Source: Monosporascus cannonballus (lineage: Eukaryota > Ascomycota > Sordariomycetes > Xylariales). From it: 64,000 bases of DNA. The notes under the pieces are model-generated. The model saw only the letters and a list, made by a program, of their open reading frames with translations. It was not told where the DNA came from and ran no database searches. The translations under genes and the position numbers were made by a program. Positions 34,690-46,900 of the stretch are shown piece by piece. Every line of letters starts with the position of its first letter. Position 1 is the stretch's first letter. Location: contig QJNS01000129.1 of NCBI GenBank assembly GCA_004154925.1, positions 27,645-91,644 of the forward strand, written 5' to 3'.

Positions 34690-35934
34690 GTAAAATATGC
34701 AATAAATTTGATCCCAGTGAAAACGCCTTTATTCGGCCCAATTTACTTTATTTTGGAAGTTTAAAAAAAGGTATTTGAAAATTATATTTAAAAAAACTTA
34801 CAAGTAAACCAAATACGTTATTCGAAAACAGACATAAAAATATTAATATTATTTATGCCTAAAAAGGATAGCGATTTCCGACTGTACGTCGATTATAACG
34901 GGTTAAATCGGCTAACGATAAAAAACTAATATTTTTTATCCTTAATTTCAGAAATAATAAATCGCCTAAAATTAATTAAAGTATTTTCGAAACTTAATTT
35001 TAAGGATATTTATTACCGTATTAAAATTAAAAAAGATAATTAATAAAAAATTACCTTTCGAATATAATACGGATAATTTAAATATATAATTATATTATTT
35101 AGCTTTATTAATACGTTAATTATATTTTGAACTTATATATATAAAATATTAATTGGATTAATTAATTATATATTCGTAATATATTTAAATCATATAATTA
35201 TTTATTCGGATAATAAAAAAAAGCATACGAAATATCTTTAACTAATTTATGAATAATTATTATAATATTAATTATGTGTTAAAATATTCAAATACGAAAT
35301 TTTTAAATTTTATTTTAAGATTTATAATTAATATTAATGGTTTAAAGATAAACCGCCGATAAGTTAATAGTATCGAAACATAATTAAAATCAAAATTAAT
35401 TTATTATATTTAAATACTTTTAAAATTTGCCAATTTTTATCGGAAATTTATCGCCTATTATTCGTATATTACCGAAATTATTGTAAAGCTTTTAAAAAGG
35501 ACATAAAGCAAAGAAAACTAACAAAATTCCGGTAACCCGAAAAAATTAAAAAGTGTTCCAAAACTTAAAAAATATTTTTTAATATTCAAATAATGCCAAA
35601 AATATTAAGGTTAAAATAAACGTTTCGATAAAAATTATATTAAGAATATTTTTATAAAAATACGGAAAATATTAACGCTTAATTATATATTGGTTATAAA
35701 AGTTAAGTCTAATTAAAAAACGATAAGTTATAAGGTAATAAAAATTATTAATAATTATAAAAAACTTAAAATATTAGTAATAATATTTTAAAAATACGGA
35801 TTTTTTTTAATATTTATCGATTATATAACGTTAAAAGATATAATAAAGGCGTCGACGCGTAATTTTAAAAGGAGGTTAGTCTAATAAATTTACCGTTTTA
35901 CGTAATTTGATTTTAAGATTTAATATCGACTGGG
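34690..35934 (+). pseudogene. Reverse transcriptase/RNase H relic of E1
   Basis: Translation with stops shows the Gypsy order: FMPKKDSDFRLYVDYNGLNR at about 34850, FSKLNFKDIYYRIKI at about 34990, then YLNHIIIYSDN at 35182 where YLDDILIYS is expected (Asp codons RIP-changed to Asn and His). The RNase H end reads DFKI-stop-YRLGAVNPANRL only when 35935-42710 is removed, which proves clean insertion of E2. Confidence 0.85.
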
Positions 35935-38900
35935 TATGACGGCTAGGCGGTTTAACCAACTATTAAACCTTAAGTCGACGAGTTTATGTTAGTAGAAGTA
36001 TCGTAGGAATCTAAGCAATAAATACAGTAACGTATTACGTCTTATAATACCAAGGGTACTTTGCATAATAATATTATATTGCAAGCCGAAATTATGTAAA
36101 TTATAAAAATAATAAGCGTATATATTTTTTTTTCTTTTTTTAGTTTAATTATTCGTAATTACGCCGTTAATATTAATTATGATTATTTGGGATTACCTTT
36201 AATTACTAATAATTATTAGCTTAACAATAATTACCGTTACGTAACTCGGGAAATAACCCGTATGCTCCCTGCCTGACCATCTCTTAAAACCGGAACTTAT
36301 CGGGTTATAACACAATTTCCCCCCTCCCCAAATTTTGTCTTCAAAATTTCTTTTTTTCTTTTTTTTTTTTCGTTTAGTAAGTATCCTTTTTTTATTCTTA
36401 ATTATATTATTTCGTATTTCCAAAATTCGTCGTATTTCTTATTCTTTTACAGTTCGTCGTATTAACCTTATAAAAGCCTTTAACGAATTTGGTAATAAAA
36501 TTATATTTTGCCCTTATTATTTCTTAAAAAATATAAGGTATAAAATAATAAAAAATATTTTAAAATATAAGGAATATATTACTTAAAGTCGCTCTTATAA
36601 TAGTATCGGCGTACTCATTTTTTCCCTATAAAATATTCGTCGCAAATATTAACGTTTGGAACGTAAAAAAACGCTTGCCAAAAAGCAATTATTAAAGCTT
36701 TAACGGTTTTACTTCGAAAATTAACGTAAATATCAGAAAAAGATAAATAAAACAATTTCTCGCTTTATTCGTTTACATAAGCAAAAAGCATTAATTCGTT
36801 CAAAAGGCGTTACCATAATATAACGTAAGCTTTAATCGTTAAACGAACTAAAGGAATAAAAACGTCAAAAACAAAAACAGTTAAAAGCTGCCGTTACGGC
36901 TATTACGTTAATATATATTGCGGCCGATTAGCCCGATATCCTGGCTACCGACTGGTTGGCTATTAATTAAGATACGCCCGTTATTGTTAATAAAAATTCT
37001 TTAACAGGCGTTAGGCGCCAATAAGGTTTTTGGTAGGTTCTCAGGTGTTTTCGGAATTTAGGTACTTTTCCTACTTAATCAAGTACTAGGTAAATTCGTT
37101 TTATTTTCGTATATCGAAAATTTTTTCCACCTTATATGCCCGTTCGTTTTTTATTTTTATATCGTCTTATGCCGTATACACTTTAATTATATTTACTATT
37201 AATTCGAATAAAAAATATACAAAATTAGATGAAATTTAACTTTTGGTGGAAATTCCAATTAATAATTATTTTCTGAGATTCTTTTGGCGATTTTATATAA
37301 AGTAATATATTTAAAATTAAGTTTTTTACTGGGTTTTTTTATTTAAATATTTTTTATAATAAAGAAAACTATTTTCCCCTTTTCGAAAATGAATTTTTTT
37401 ATTTTTTTTTAATTATAATACTTATTTATTTGATTTCGTATAAATTCTAATTTTATTTTTATTTCCTGGTATAATTATTATAATTATTTTAATATAAAAA
37501 TTATTTTAATATTAATTGAACTATCGTTACGTATTTGTTCGTAAACTTTTAAAATAAAACCAAAATTTGTATTTACAAATATTATCTTAATATTTTCGTA
37601 ATAATTAGTATTATAAATTAATTATGCAATTAATAATTTTTCAACTTAATTATTTTATTTATAATTAATATAATATCGTAAATACGTTTTGAAGGTTTAA
37701 TTTATTCGTTTTATTTATTTATTTATTTATTTATATTTTAAATATGTTAAATAATTTATAGTTTAAGCCGATTTATGCCATAAAGCCTTATTAAAACTTA
37801 TATATAAATATTAATCCTTTATCTGATATAATTTCTATTAATAATCTGTATATATTAAAAATGTATTTAAAAAATATATATATTAATTATTCGGCGTTTA
37901 TATCCTTATAATATAATACAAAATAGGAAAATTTCATGAATCGGTTGACGATTACGAAAATATTATCGTAATATATTTCCGTAACTGGATTTTTTAAGGT
38001 AAAAAACTTAATAATGAAATCGAATATAACTAAATACCATAATCGTTTTACGATTAGTAATAATTATAATTTTCCGTATAGTTTATATCGTCGAACCTTT
38101 GCTTTAACGCAAATATCGTATTGTCGTATAATTCTTTATACCGTTAATTTAATTTTAAGAAAAGAATATATGCGTTAAAGCCGTTTTAAGGTTTTGTAAA
38201 TCCCTGGATATCCGTATAACTAATATTCGTATATCTTTCGTATTAAATCTTTTTAATATTTTTTTTAAAACTTATATTTTACCCGTTTTTTAGTTTTTTG
38301 GGAAACTATTATTATGTTATTAAATTTTCTAATCCATATCGCAAAGTATTACTCGAATTATCGCAATTTATCGTAGGCGTAAATATCTTTTTGTAATAAT
38401 ATTAAAAATTATATGGCTAATTTTAATTAATTTCTTTTCGAAATTTAATTATTTATTTTAAATATTTACTTTGCCGTTTTCTGATCTTTTTTTATAAATA
38501 ATAACAAAGTCGAAATTCGCCAATTCTTTTACGTAACGAAATTATTATCCTGTAAGTTTTTTGATTATAATAAATCGGGTAAAATTTTAATAATCCGTAT
38601 AAACCTTAACCTAGTATAAATTTCCTTTTAGAAAGTACCTAAATTTCAGAAATACTATAATAATGGCCATAAATCTTTTATTTAAAATACCGTAATTAAA
38701 TTTGTCTTTTTTTAATTTGTGCGAAAAAAATACAATAAGATGTAATTTACTTTAATTATTTTGTTATCCGATTATTACGCCTAACGTATAATCCGAAATA
38801 TCGGTTCCTAATTTAACGGAACGGTTTAAATCGTATATAATTAATACTGGCTTGCTAGTAATTATATTTTTAATATTTTGAAATACCTTTTCCGTGTCTG

Positions 38901-41900
38901 GCGTCCATTTAAATTTCTTTTTTTCGTAAAATTTATTAAAAATATAGTTATTCTGCTAAAGTTTCGAATAAATTTCCTATAGTAATTAGCGAATTTAAGG
39001 AATACCTATACCTTTTTAATTATTATTGGCGTTTGTTATTTTATGACTGTAACGACTTTCTTGGAGTTTATTTTGATATATCCTAAGGTAATAATATATT
39101 CCAAATGTTTTATTTCCTATATATGAAATTAATTTTTTTTGCGTTAATAAATAGCCTTACGTTTTATAAAGCTTAAAAAACCTTATAAATATATTTTATA
39201 TATGTTCTTTCTGTTTCCGAAAAGATAAAAATGTTATCGAAATAACAAATAATAAAAATGTTAAAGTATTTTCGTAATACGTAATTAACTATTCGTTAAA
39301 AGGTTACTAATACGTTCGTAAATCCTATTAATATAACCAAATATTTAAATAATATGTATTTCGTCCTAATAGTTATTTTTTATTCGTATTTTTTAATCTT
39401 AATAAGGTTATATTTATTTTTAAAACCGAATACTATAAATTATCTAATTCCGTAAAGTCGGTCTTTTATTTCCGTAATTAAGGGTAATAATATTCGATTT
39501 TTAATAATTATATTGTTTAATTATTAATAATTAACCATAAATCGTAATTTTCCTCTTCTTAAGTATAAAAAATATTAAGTAATTTGCTAATAATTTCGAA
39601 AATCGAATCCATCCTTTTTATAACCGATTTTTCAGGTATTTTCGAAAAATACGTAATTCGTTTTCGTTAAAGTTATAAATAAGGTAAAACTTTATTAAAA
39701 ATCCTTTTTTAAGGATTATTTCGTAATTTTATTCGTTATATTTTAATAACTTTCTATTAAGCTCCGTTTTAAAGAATTGCTTATATTTATAATATTATAA
39801 TAATATATTAATTAAATTTTCTAAGTTTTGGGATTATTATTCTGATAATTTTAATGCGTTATTTAATTGCTTTAATTTCGTTTTAATAATCATAATAATA
39901 CGTTATATTGTTTTTCTAATACCCGTTTTTTTATATTTTATTCCTTTAGATAATAAGGTTTTTATCGTATTTTTGTGCTTATATTTATTATTATTATTAA
40001 TCGAATATTAAAATCTTAATTCTTTTTTCTTTTATTTATTAATAAGGTATAAGGTAAATTTTACCTAGCCAATTTTTTTATCAATTAAAATTTCGTACTG
40101 GCGTATCTATAATAATCCTAAGATTATATCGTAATTCCTTAATAAAACGATATCGAAATTAATTATTTAATATCATTTTTTAACAAAAATCTTAAAGTAA
40201 TTAATATCGTATATAATATTTTATTATTATAAACGAATTCCTAATTTTCGGTATTTGTCGTTATGTAAAATTCTAATTTGTATTTTTATAGCAATTTAAG
40301 CTTATTAATCATATTCGGTATAATATAATTTCCGTATAAAGTTCCGTAATTTATTATTATGGTATACCAATATATTCCGATTCGTATATCCAAAGTAATA
40401 AAGTTGTTAACGTTTTTTATTGTCGTATTTAAAGCTTTTTTAAAAAATTCCCTTTAATTCCTTTGGGTTTCGTTATCTTCCGACTTTTTTATAAATAACC
40501 TTTTTTTTAATTCTTATTCGAATTTATTAAACCTTACTTATATTTTTTCGTTTAACGTATTAAGTTGCTATATTTGTCGTTATTATCGGCGTACTGTTCT
40601 TTTAAACCGTATTAATTATTTTTAATTCTTTTGTAATTCTTTTTTTTTATCGAATAAATTATTTTTTTATATTTACGATTATATCTTATTATACGTTATT
40701 CTTATTATCGTTCTAAAGATTTTTTATAAATTAACGTATTTTTTCCTTAATAACTTTTTTTAAAGATTTATAATAAATTCCAATTAAAAATAAAAATTCG
40801 TAATAACCTTTTAACAATATTTTTGTACTATATGCTAAATTAATTCCTTTTCCGTTTAATAATTATATTATCCATAATAACAAAAAACGTTTTGTTACAG
40901 GCATTGTTTTCTTTTAAATTAGCTTTTTGTTTCGGCCAGGTGCTAAATATCTTTTGGGTTTATAATTCGAAAATATCGATATTATTACTTATTATCCTTA
41001 TTATTTCCGGTACGGTTTGGAAAATCGAATCCCTTATAATAAATACGGGTATTTTGTTTATAAATATGTTATTTTTATTTTTTATAATCGGGATAGTTTC
41101 GTTATTAATAATATATAGCATATATTTTGCCGTATCGTTCAAAAATTCCAGGATAAACTTTTTTATTTAGTTCTAATATTCGCATAATTATCCTTATAAT
41201 ATTTCTTATTATATTCGTAATATTTATTTAGCCAGCTTTTTGGCTTTTTGCATTTTTTGTTAAATTTCTTATTATAATAATCCCGGTTAAACCTTTTGTT
41301 ATAAACCTGATATATTTTTGGCTTAAATCATATTAATAACGTTATTATCGTTTTTTTAATTATTTCTGGATTATCCTTCCAGTATAAGGGTCCAGTTACC
41401 CTATTATAACTTTTTAAGCTTTTTATATTTATAAGCCTTATATTCTATTTTGCCATAATTAAAGCATTTAATCTAGCTCCAATCTTATCTATAGGTAACG
41501 CCGAATTCCATAGATCCTGGCGCCGTTTCGTAAAAAATAAAGGATACGTCTCGTTTCTTCCCCTAATTGGACCTATTATATCCCGAACGTAAAACATATT
41601 ATCCTTTGTTTTTTTATCGTCTTTTAAATTGTTAATTATTAATCTTAATTGCCTTTATAATATACCGGTTTAAAACAATTAATTGTTTAATCCAAATAAT
41701 CTTATTTTTCACATTATCTTTTAATTTTTTATAAAATATATCTATAAAAATATCGGTTGCGTTATTTCCTTATTTAACATTAATCGCAAAAGTTTTGAAA
41801 ATTATAATATACTTAAATATAAATCCTTTTTATCGAAATTACAGGAATTATTAAGCCGTAAATCGTTTTTTATTTAAATTGCCGAAAATATCGTATATTT

Positions 41901-42705
41901 TATTTACAAAATTAATATAAAATAAAAGAAATTTATTACTAAAATTTTCCTTATCCGGCTTTTTTATTTTTAGGAAATTTCTTATAATAAACTTAAATTA
42001 ATTAACCGCATTTCCTATTGGGCATACTCCTATTATTAGGACTATATCCGCTGGATTATTAAGGTCCAAAAAGCGAAAATAAATTCGTACCTAAATTAAA
42101 AAAATTTAAAAATTGCCCTTTTTATTATAAGGTTCTAATTTTTTAGGTCTTATGCGGGCGAAAAAAGGTTAAGCAAGTAACGTAACTCTAAGTTATCAAA
42201 TTTCTTTTTCTAATTTCCGAATTTAAGCTTAAAGTTATTAAATAAAGATTTTTTAAATATTGGTCGATATTTTTATAATATTAAATATTGTTCAAAATCT
42301 GACGATATTATTAAATAAAAATATGTAAGGTATAATAGCTAATTAGTTTAATTAATTATTAAACCTTAAGTCGACGGGTTTATATTAATAAAAATATCGT
42401 AGGAATTTAAATAATAAATATAATAACGTATTACGTTTCGTAATATTAAGAATATTTTAAATAACAATATTATATTACAAACTAAAATTATTGAAATTAT
42501 AGAAATAATAAACGTATATATTTTTTTTCTTTTTAGCTTAATTATTCGTAATTATGGCGTTAGTAATAATTATGATTATTTGGGATCACTTTTAATTATT
42601 AATAATCACTAGCTTAGCAGTGATCACCGTCACGTGACCCGGGAGGTGGCCCGTGTGCTCCCTGCCTGACCGTCTCTTGAGACCGGAGCTTGTCGGGTCG
42701 TAACA
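35935..42705 (-). mobile_element. E2: reverse-oriented Gypsy element of the E0 family inserted in E1
   Basis: 6771 bp. LTRs at 35935-36312 (378 bp) and 42331-42705 (375 bp); target duplication CTGGG at 35930-35934 and 42706-42710. Pol is on the minus strand: the degraded RT box YFDN is at 39244-39233. The 5' LTR is therefore the right one. Short plus-strand frames in the pol region are antisense shadows. The antisense ORF seen in E3 is present here only as a relic from about 36421 to 37000. The LTR half next to the outer ends differs in sequence from that of E0 and E3, while the inner half is closely similar. Confidence 0.88.
42331..42705 (-). repeat. 5' LTR of E2 with an unmutated outer end
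   Basis: The first 265 bp are RIP-converted, but about 42595-42705 are GC-rich and nearly intact (GTCACGTGACCCGGGAGG, CCTGCCTGACCGTCTCTTGA). The equivalent part of the partner LTR (36200-36312) shows the same bases with many C-to-T and G-to-A changes. Confidence 0.85.
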
Positions 42706-43729
42706 CTGGGCGCCGTTAACCCGGCGAATAGGTTATTTAAATGCCCGAATTATATATTAAAAAAAATCGCATATAAAAACGTAATCTTTATGTTAATTAT
42801 AAAATGCGGATTTACGAATAATATGTCGGAAAACGTACGAAAAACGGTTATAAATGTATAATATAATTTAAAGTATTATAAAAACGTAAAAGGCCTTATA
42901 AAACTAACGTAAAATGTACTTATTATAAGATTTCTAAATAAATTTTAAGTAATAAAAATTCAAATAATTATTATTTACGTAAAAAAAGCGGAAAACCTTC
43001 GTTATACGATCATAAGAAATTTTCGAAAAATAAAGGAAAATAAAAAACGATATATTTGCTAAACTTTTTACTTACGAATGATAATATAAATGCGAATTAT
43101 AATAATAATAAGATTAACGATTAAATAATAATAATTGTAAATTACGACCGTATTATAATCGGATTCCGAAAAGTTTAAGAAAAACAAAACGGGTATTAAA
43201 GTTATAATTTATAATTAAAACGTTTTACGTCTCTTAATAAAAAAGTTATTTAAAAATAAAACGATATTTTAACCGAAGATTTCTTAAAGGTTTTACGAAT
43301 ACATTCGAAAGTTATAAATTAAAAACTTAAATATTATAAAGTTAATACGGATAATTAAATATTAAGCCGGAATAAAAAATATTTTTTGAATTTAAATAAG
43401 ATTTTATATTATCGGGATAAATTCGTAATCTTATTATAAGGCATTTTACGGAAATAATTAATTAACTAATATTATAATAATTCCAAAATAGGATATATAA
43501 GATATATTTATATGCTGAAATTAATAATTTAAAGGTCTTATTAAGAAAATATGGCAAATAATATTCGAAAATATACTAAATAATATTCGAATTACCAGAA
43601 TATAATAAAGTTACATTATAAACCATATAAATAATTATAACCCTTACCGTTATTTAGGTAATTCTTTTAAGAAATTTTGTTAAATTTTATTACGGGATTT
43701 CCTAAAAGCCTAGGTTGAAATAAGTTAAA

Positions 43730-43964
43730 GTACGACGTAATTTTGGTGATCGTCGACCGCTTTACGAAATTAAAATTATTTATTTTTACGGTTAAAACCT
43801 TAACCGTAACCGAATTAGCTCGATTATTTTATAATAAGGTTAAATATAAATTCGATATATTAACCGGAATTATTAATAATAAAAAGAAATTATTTATAAA
43901 TTAATTCTAGGTGGAATTTTACAAAACACGAAAAATAAAATAATAAATATTAACCGTTTATTAT
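43730..43964 (+). pseudogene. Integrase relic of E1, interrupted by E3
   Basis: Translates to VIVDRFTKLKLFIFTVKTLT and ELARLFYNKVKYKFDILTGI, the integrase catalytic core of Gypsy elements. It breaks at 43964 and resumes at 50682 with a remnant of the HPQTDGQTER block, which places E3 between them. Confidence 0.85.
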
Positions 43965-46900
43965 TATGACGGCTAGGTTAATTAACCAATTATTAAACTT
44001 TAAGTCGACGGGTTTATGTTAACAGAAATATCATGGGAATCTAAGCAATAAATACAGTAACGTATTACGTTTCGTAATACCAAGGGCGTTTTGGGTAACG
44101 ATGTTATATTGCAAGCTAAAGTTATTTAAACTATAGAAATAATAAACGTATATATTCTTATTCTGGCTCAAGCTACTTAAGCTGCTTAAACCTTTAAGAC
44201 CTTTAAGTCCTTTGAGCCCTCCCGCTAGCTTAAGGGGCTTAAAATGCTTGGCGCTTTAAAACCTTTGAGCTAATTACGTAACGTCTTGGCTAAGGTGGGA
44301 CCCGTTCCTTTTATAATCCTGACCGTCCGGGAAAAAGCCAAAACCGTTAGGTTATAATACGATCTTTTCCCTTTTAAGATTTTTGTTCCTAAAGATCAAA
44401 TTATTTATTTGTTATTTTTGGTAAGTAATCTTTTTTTTTTCATATTTATTATGTCGGGTCGTATTGAAAAATCTCGTTTTCGTAAATATATTAACGTTTT
44501 AATCCTTTTAAAACGTATTAAACGTTTTGGTTTTAAAATATTTTTTTGTTTTTGTTATAAAAAGGAAAATACAAAATGTAAAGTCGTTCGAAAATCTTTA
44601 AAATATGCGCGATATATTTATTATGGTGGCCTTTATGACGTTTTTGGGCCTTCGGAAATTAAGTACCAGAAACTGCTTAACGAAAAAAATTATTTGGAAC
44701 GTAAAAAAAAGCAGGTTCGTAAAACGTTACGGGCCGCTGCTAACAAACTAGATCGCTTGCAAAAATAAAGGCGGTTATTTCGTTATTGCGATATGGAAAT
44801 GTTTTGTTAAGGTATTTAAGGTACGGAGGTAATAGAGGAATTCGAACGTTTAAAACAAAAATAGCAATAATTAAAGGCCGCCGTTACGGCCGCCACGTTA
44901 ACATAAGTTACGGCTAATTGGCCCGATATTCCGATTATTAATTGGTCGGCTATTAATTTAAACGCGCCCGTTACTGCTAGTAAAAACTTTTTAATAGGCG
45001 CTAGGCGCCAATAAGATTTTTGGTTAGCTTTTAAATGTTTTCGGAATCTAAATATTTTTTCCATTTAATTAGGTACTGGGTAAATCCGTTTTGTTTCCGT
45101 ATATCGAGAATTTTCTTTACTTTATATGTTATTTTATTTTCCATTTCCATTTCGTTTTATATTATGCGTATTTTGATCGTATTTGCTATTAATTTAAATA
45201 AGGAAATATGAAAAATTGGATGGAATTTAACTTTTGGTAAAAGTTTTAATTAATAATTGTTTTCTAAAATCTTTTTAACGATTTTATATAAATTAATATA
45301 TTTAAAATCGAAATTTTGGTTTAAATATTTTGTTTTGATATTTTTGGTAACGAAGTAAATTATTTTTCTTTTTTCAAAGGTTAATTTTTTTAATTATTTC
45401 TAATTATAATACTTACTTATTTAATTCCGTACAAATTTTAATTCTGTTTTTATTTCCTAATGTAATTATTTTAACTATTCCGTTATAAGGATAGTTTTGA
45501 TATTGATTAAACCGTTATTACGTATTTTTCTGTAAACTTTTAAAGTAAAACTAAAATTTGCGTTCGCTGGAATAATCTTAATACTTTCGTAGTAAATCGT
45601 ATTATAAACTAACTATACGATAGGTAATTTTTTAACCCAATTATTTTGTTCGTAATTAATATAATATTACAAATATATTTCCAGTATTTGATTTAATCGT
45701 TCCGTTTATTTATTTATTTAAGGTCTAAATACGCCGGACAATTTATAATTTAGGCCGATTTATATTATTAAGCCTTACTAAAACTTTAATGCGAATATTA
45801 ATCTTTTATTTAAGATAATTTCGTACGGTAATTTATATATGCTGAAAATATTTCGAAAAAAAATATATGTTAATTATTCGGTATTTATGTTTTTATGATA
45901 TGGTAAAAAATAAAAAAATTTCGTAAATCGATAAACGATTACGAATATGTTGTTATAATATATTCCTATTGCTGGATTTTCGGATAAGGGAAGTTTGACG
46001 ATAAAATTCATAATAATTAAATTCTATGGTCGCTTTGCGATTGGTAACGGTTATAGTTTTCCGTATGGTTTATATCGTAATGCTTTCGTTTTGGCGCAAA
46101 TATTATATTGTCGTATAATTTTTTGAACCGTAAATTTTATTTTAGGAAAGTAATATGTTTATTTAATTCGTTTTAAGGTTTTATGGATTCCTAAATATTT
46201 ATATAACTAATATTCGTATATTTTTCGTATTAAGTTTTTTCGGTATTCCTTTAGGACTTATATTTTATCCGTTTTCTGGTCCTTTAGGAGATTATCGTTA
46301 TGCTATTAAATCCTCTAATATATATCGTAAGGTACTGCTCGAATTATCGTAATTTGTCGTAAGCGTAAATATCCTTTTATAATGGTATTAAAAATTATAT
46401 GGTTAATTTTAACCAATTTTTCTTCAAGGTTTGATTACTTACTTAAAATATTTATTCTGCCGTTTTCTGGTTTTTTTTTATGGATAATAACGAAATTGAA
46501 ATTTGCCAATTTTTCTGCGTATTTTAATTATCGTTTTATAAGTTCCCTGGTTATAATAAACCGGGTAAGATTTTAATAATCCGTATAAACCTTAACTTGG
46601 TATAAACTTCCTTTTAAAAAGTGCCTAAATTCCCGAAATGCCATAATAATGGCCATAAATTCCTTATTTGGAATACCGTAATTAAGTTCGGTTTCTTTCA
46701 GTTTATACGAAAAAAATATAATAAGGTATATTTTGCCTTAATTATTTCGCTATCCGATTACTATATCCAACGCGTAATCCGAAGTATCGGTTTTTAATTT
46801 AACGGGGCGGTTTGGATCGTATATAATTAATATTGGTTCGCTAGTAATTACATCCTTAATATTTTAAAATGTTTTTTCCGTATCTGGCGTCCATTTAAAT

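Noticed and set aside
42707..42724. TGGGCGCCGTTAACCCGG read as a primer-binding site after the E2 right LTR
   Set aside because: CTGGG is the target duplication of E2, and the following bases continue the RNase H coding sequence of E1, so it is not a primer-binding site.
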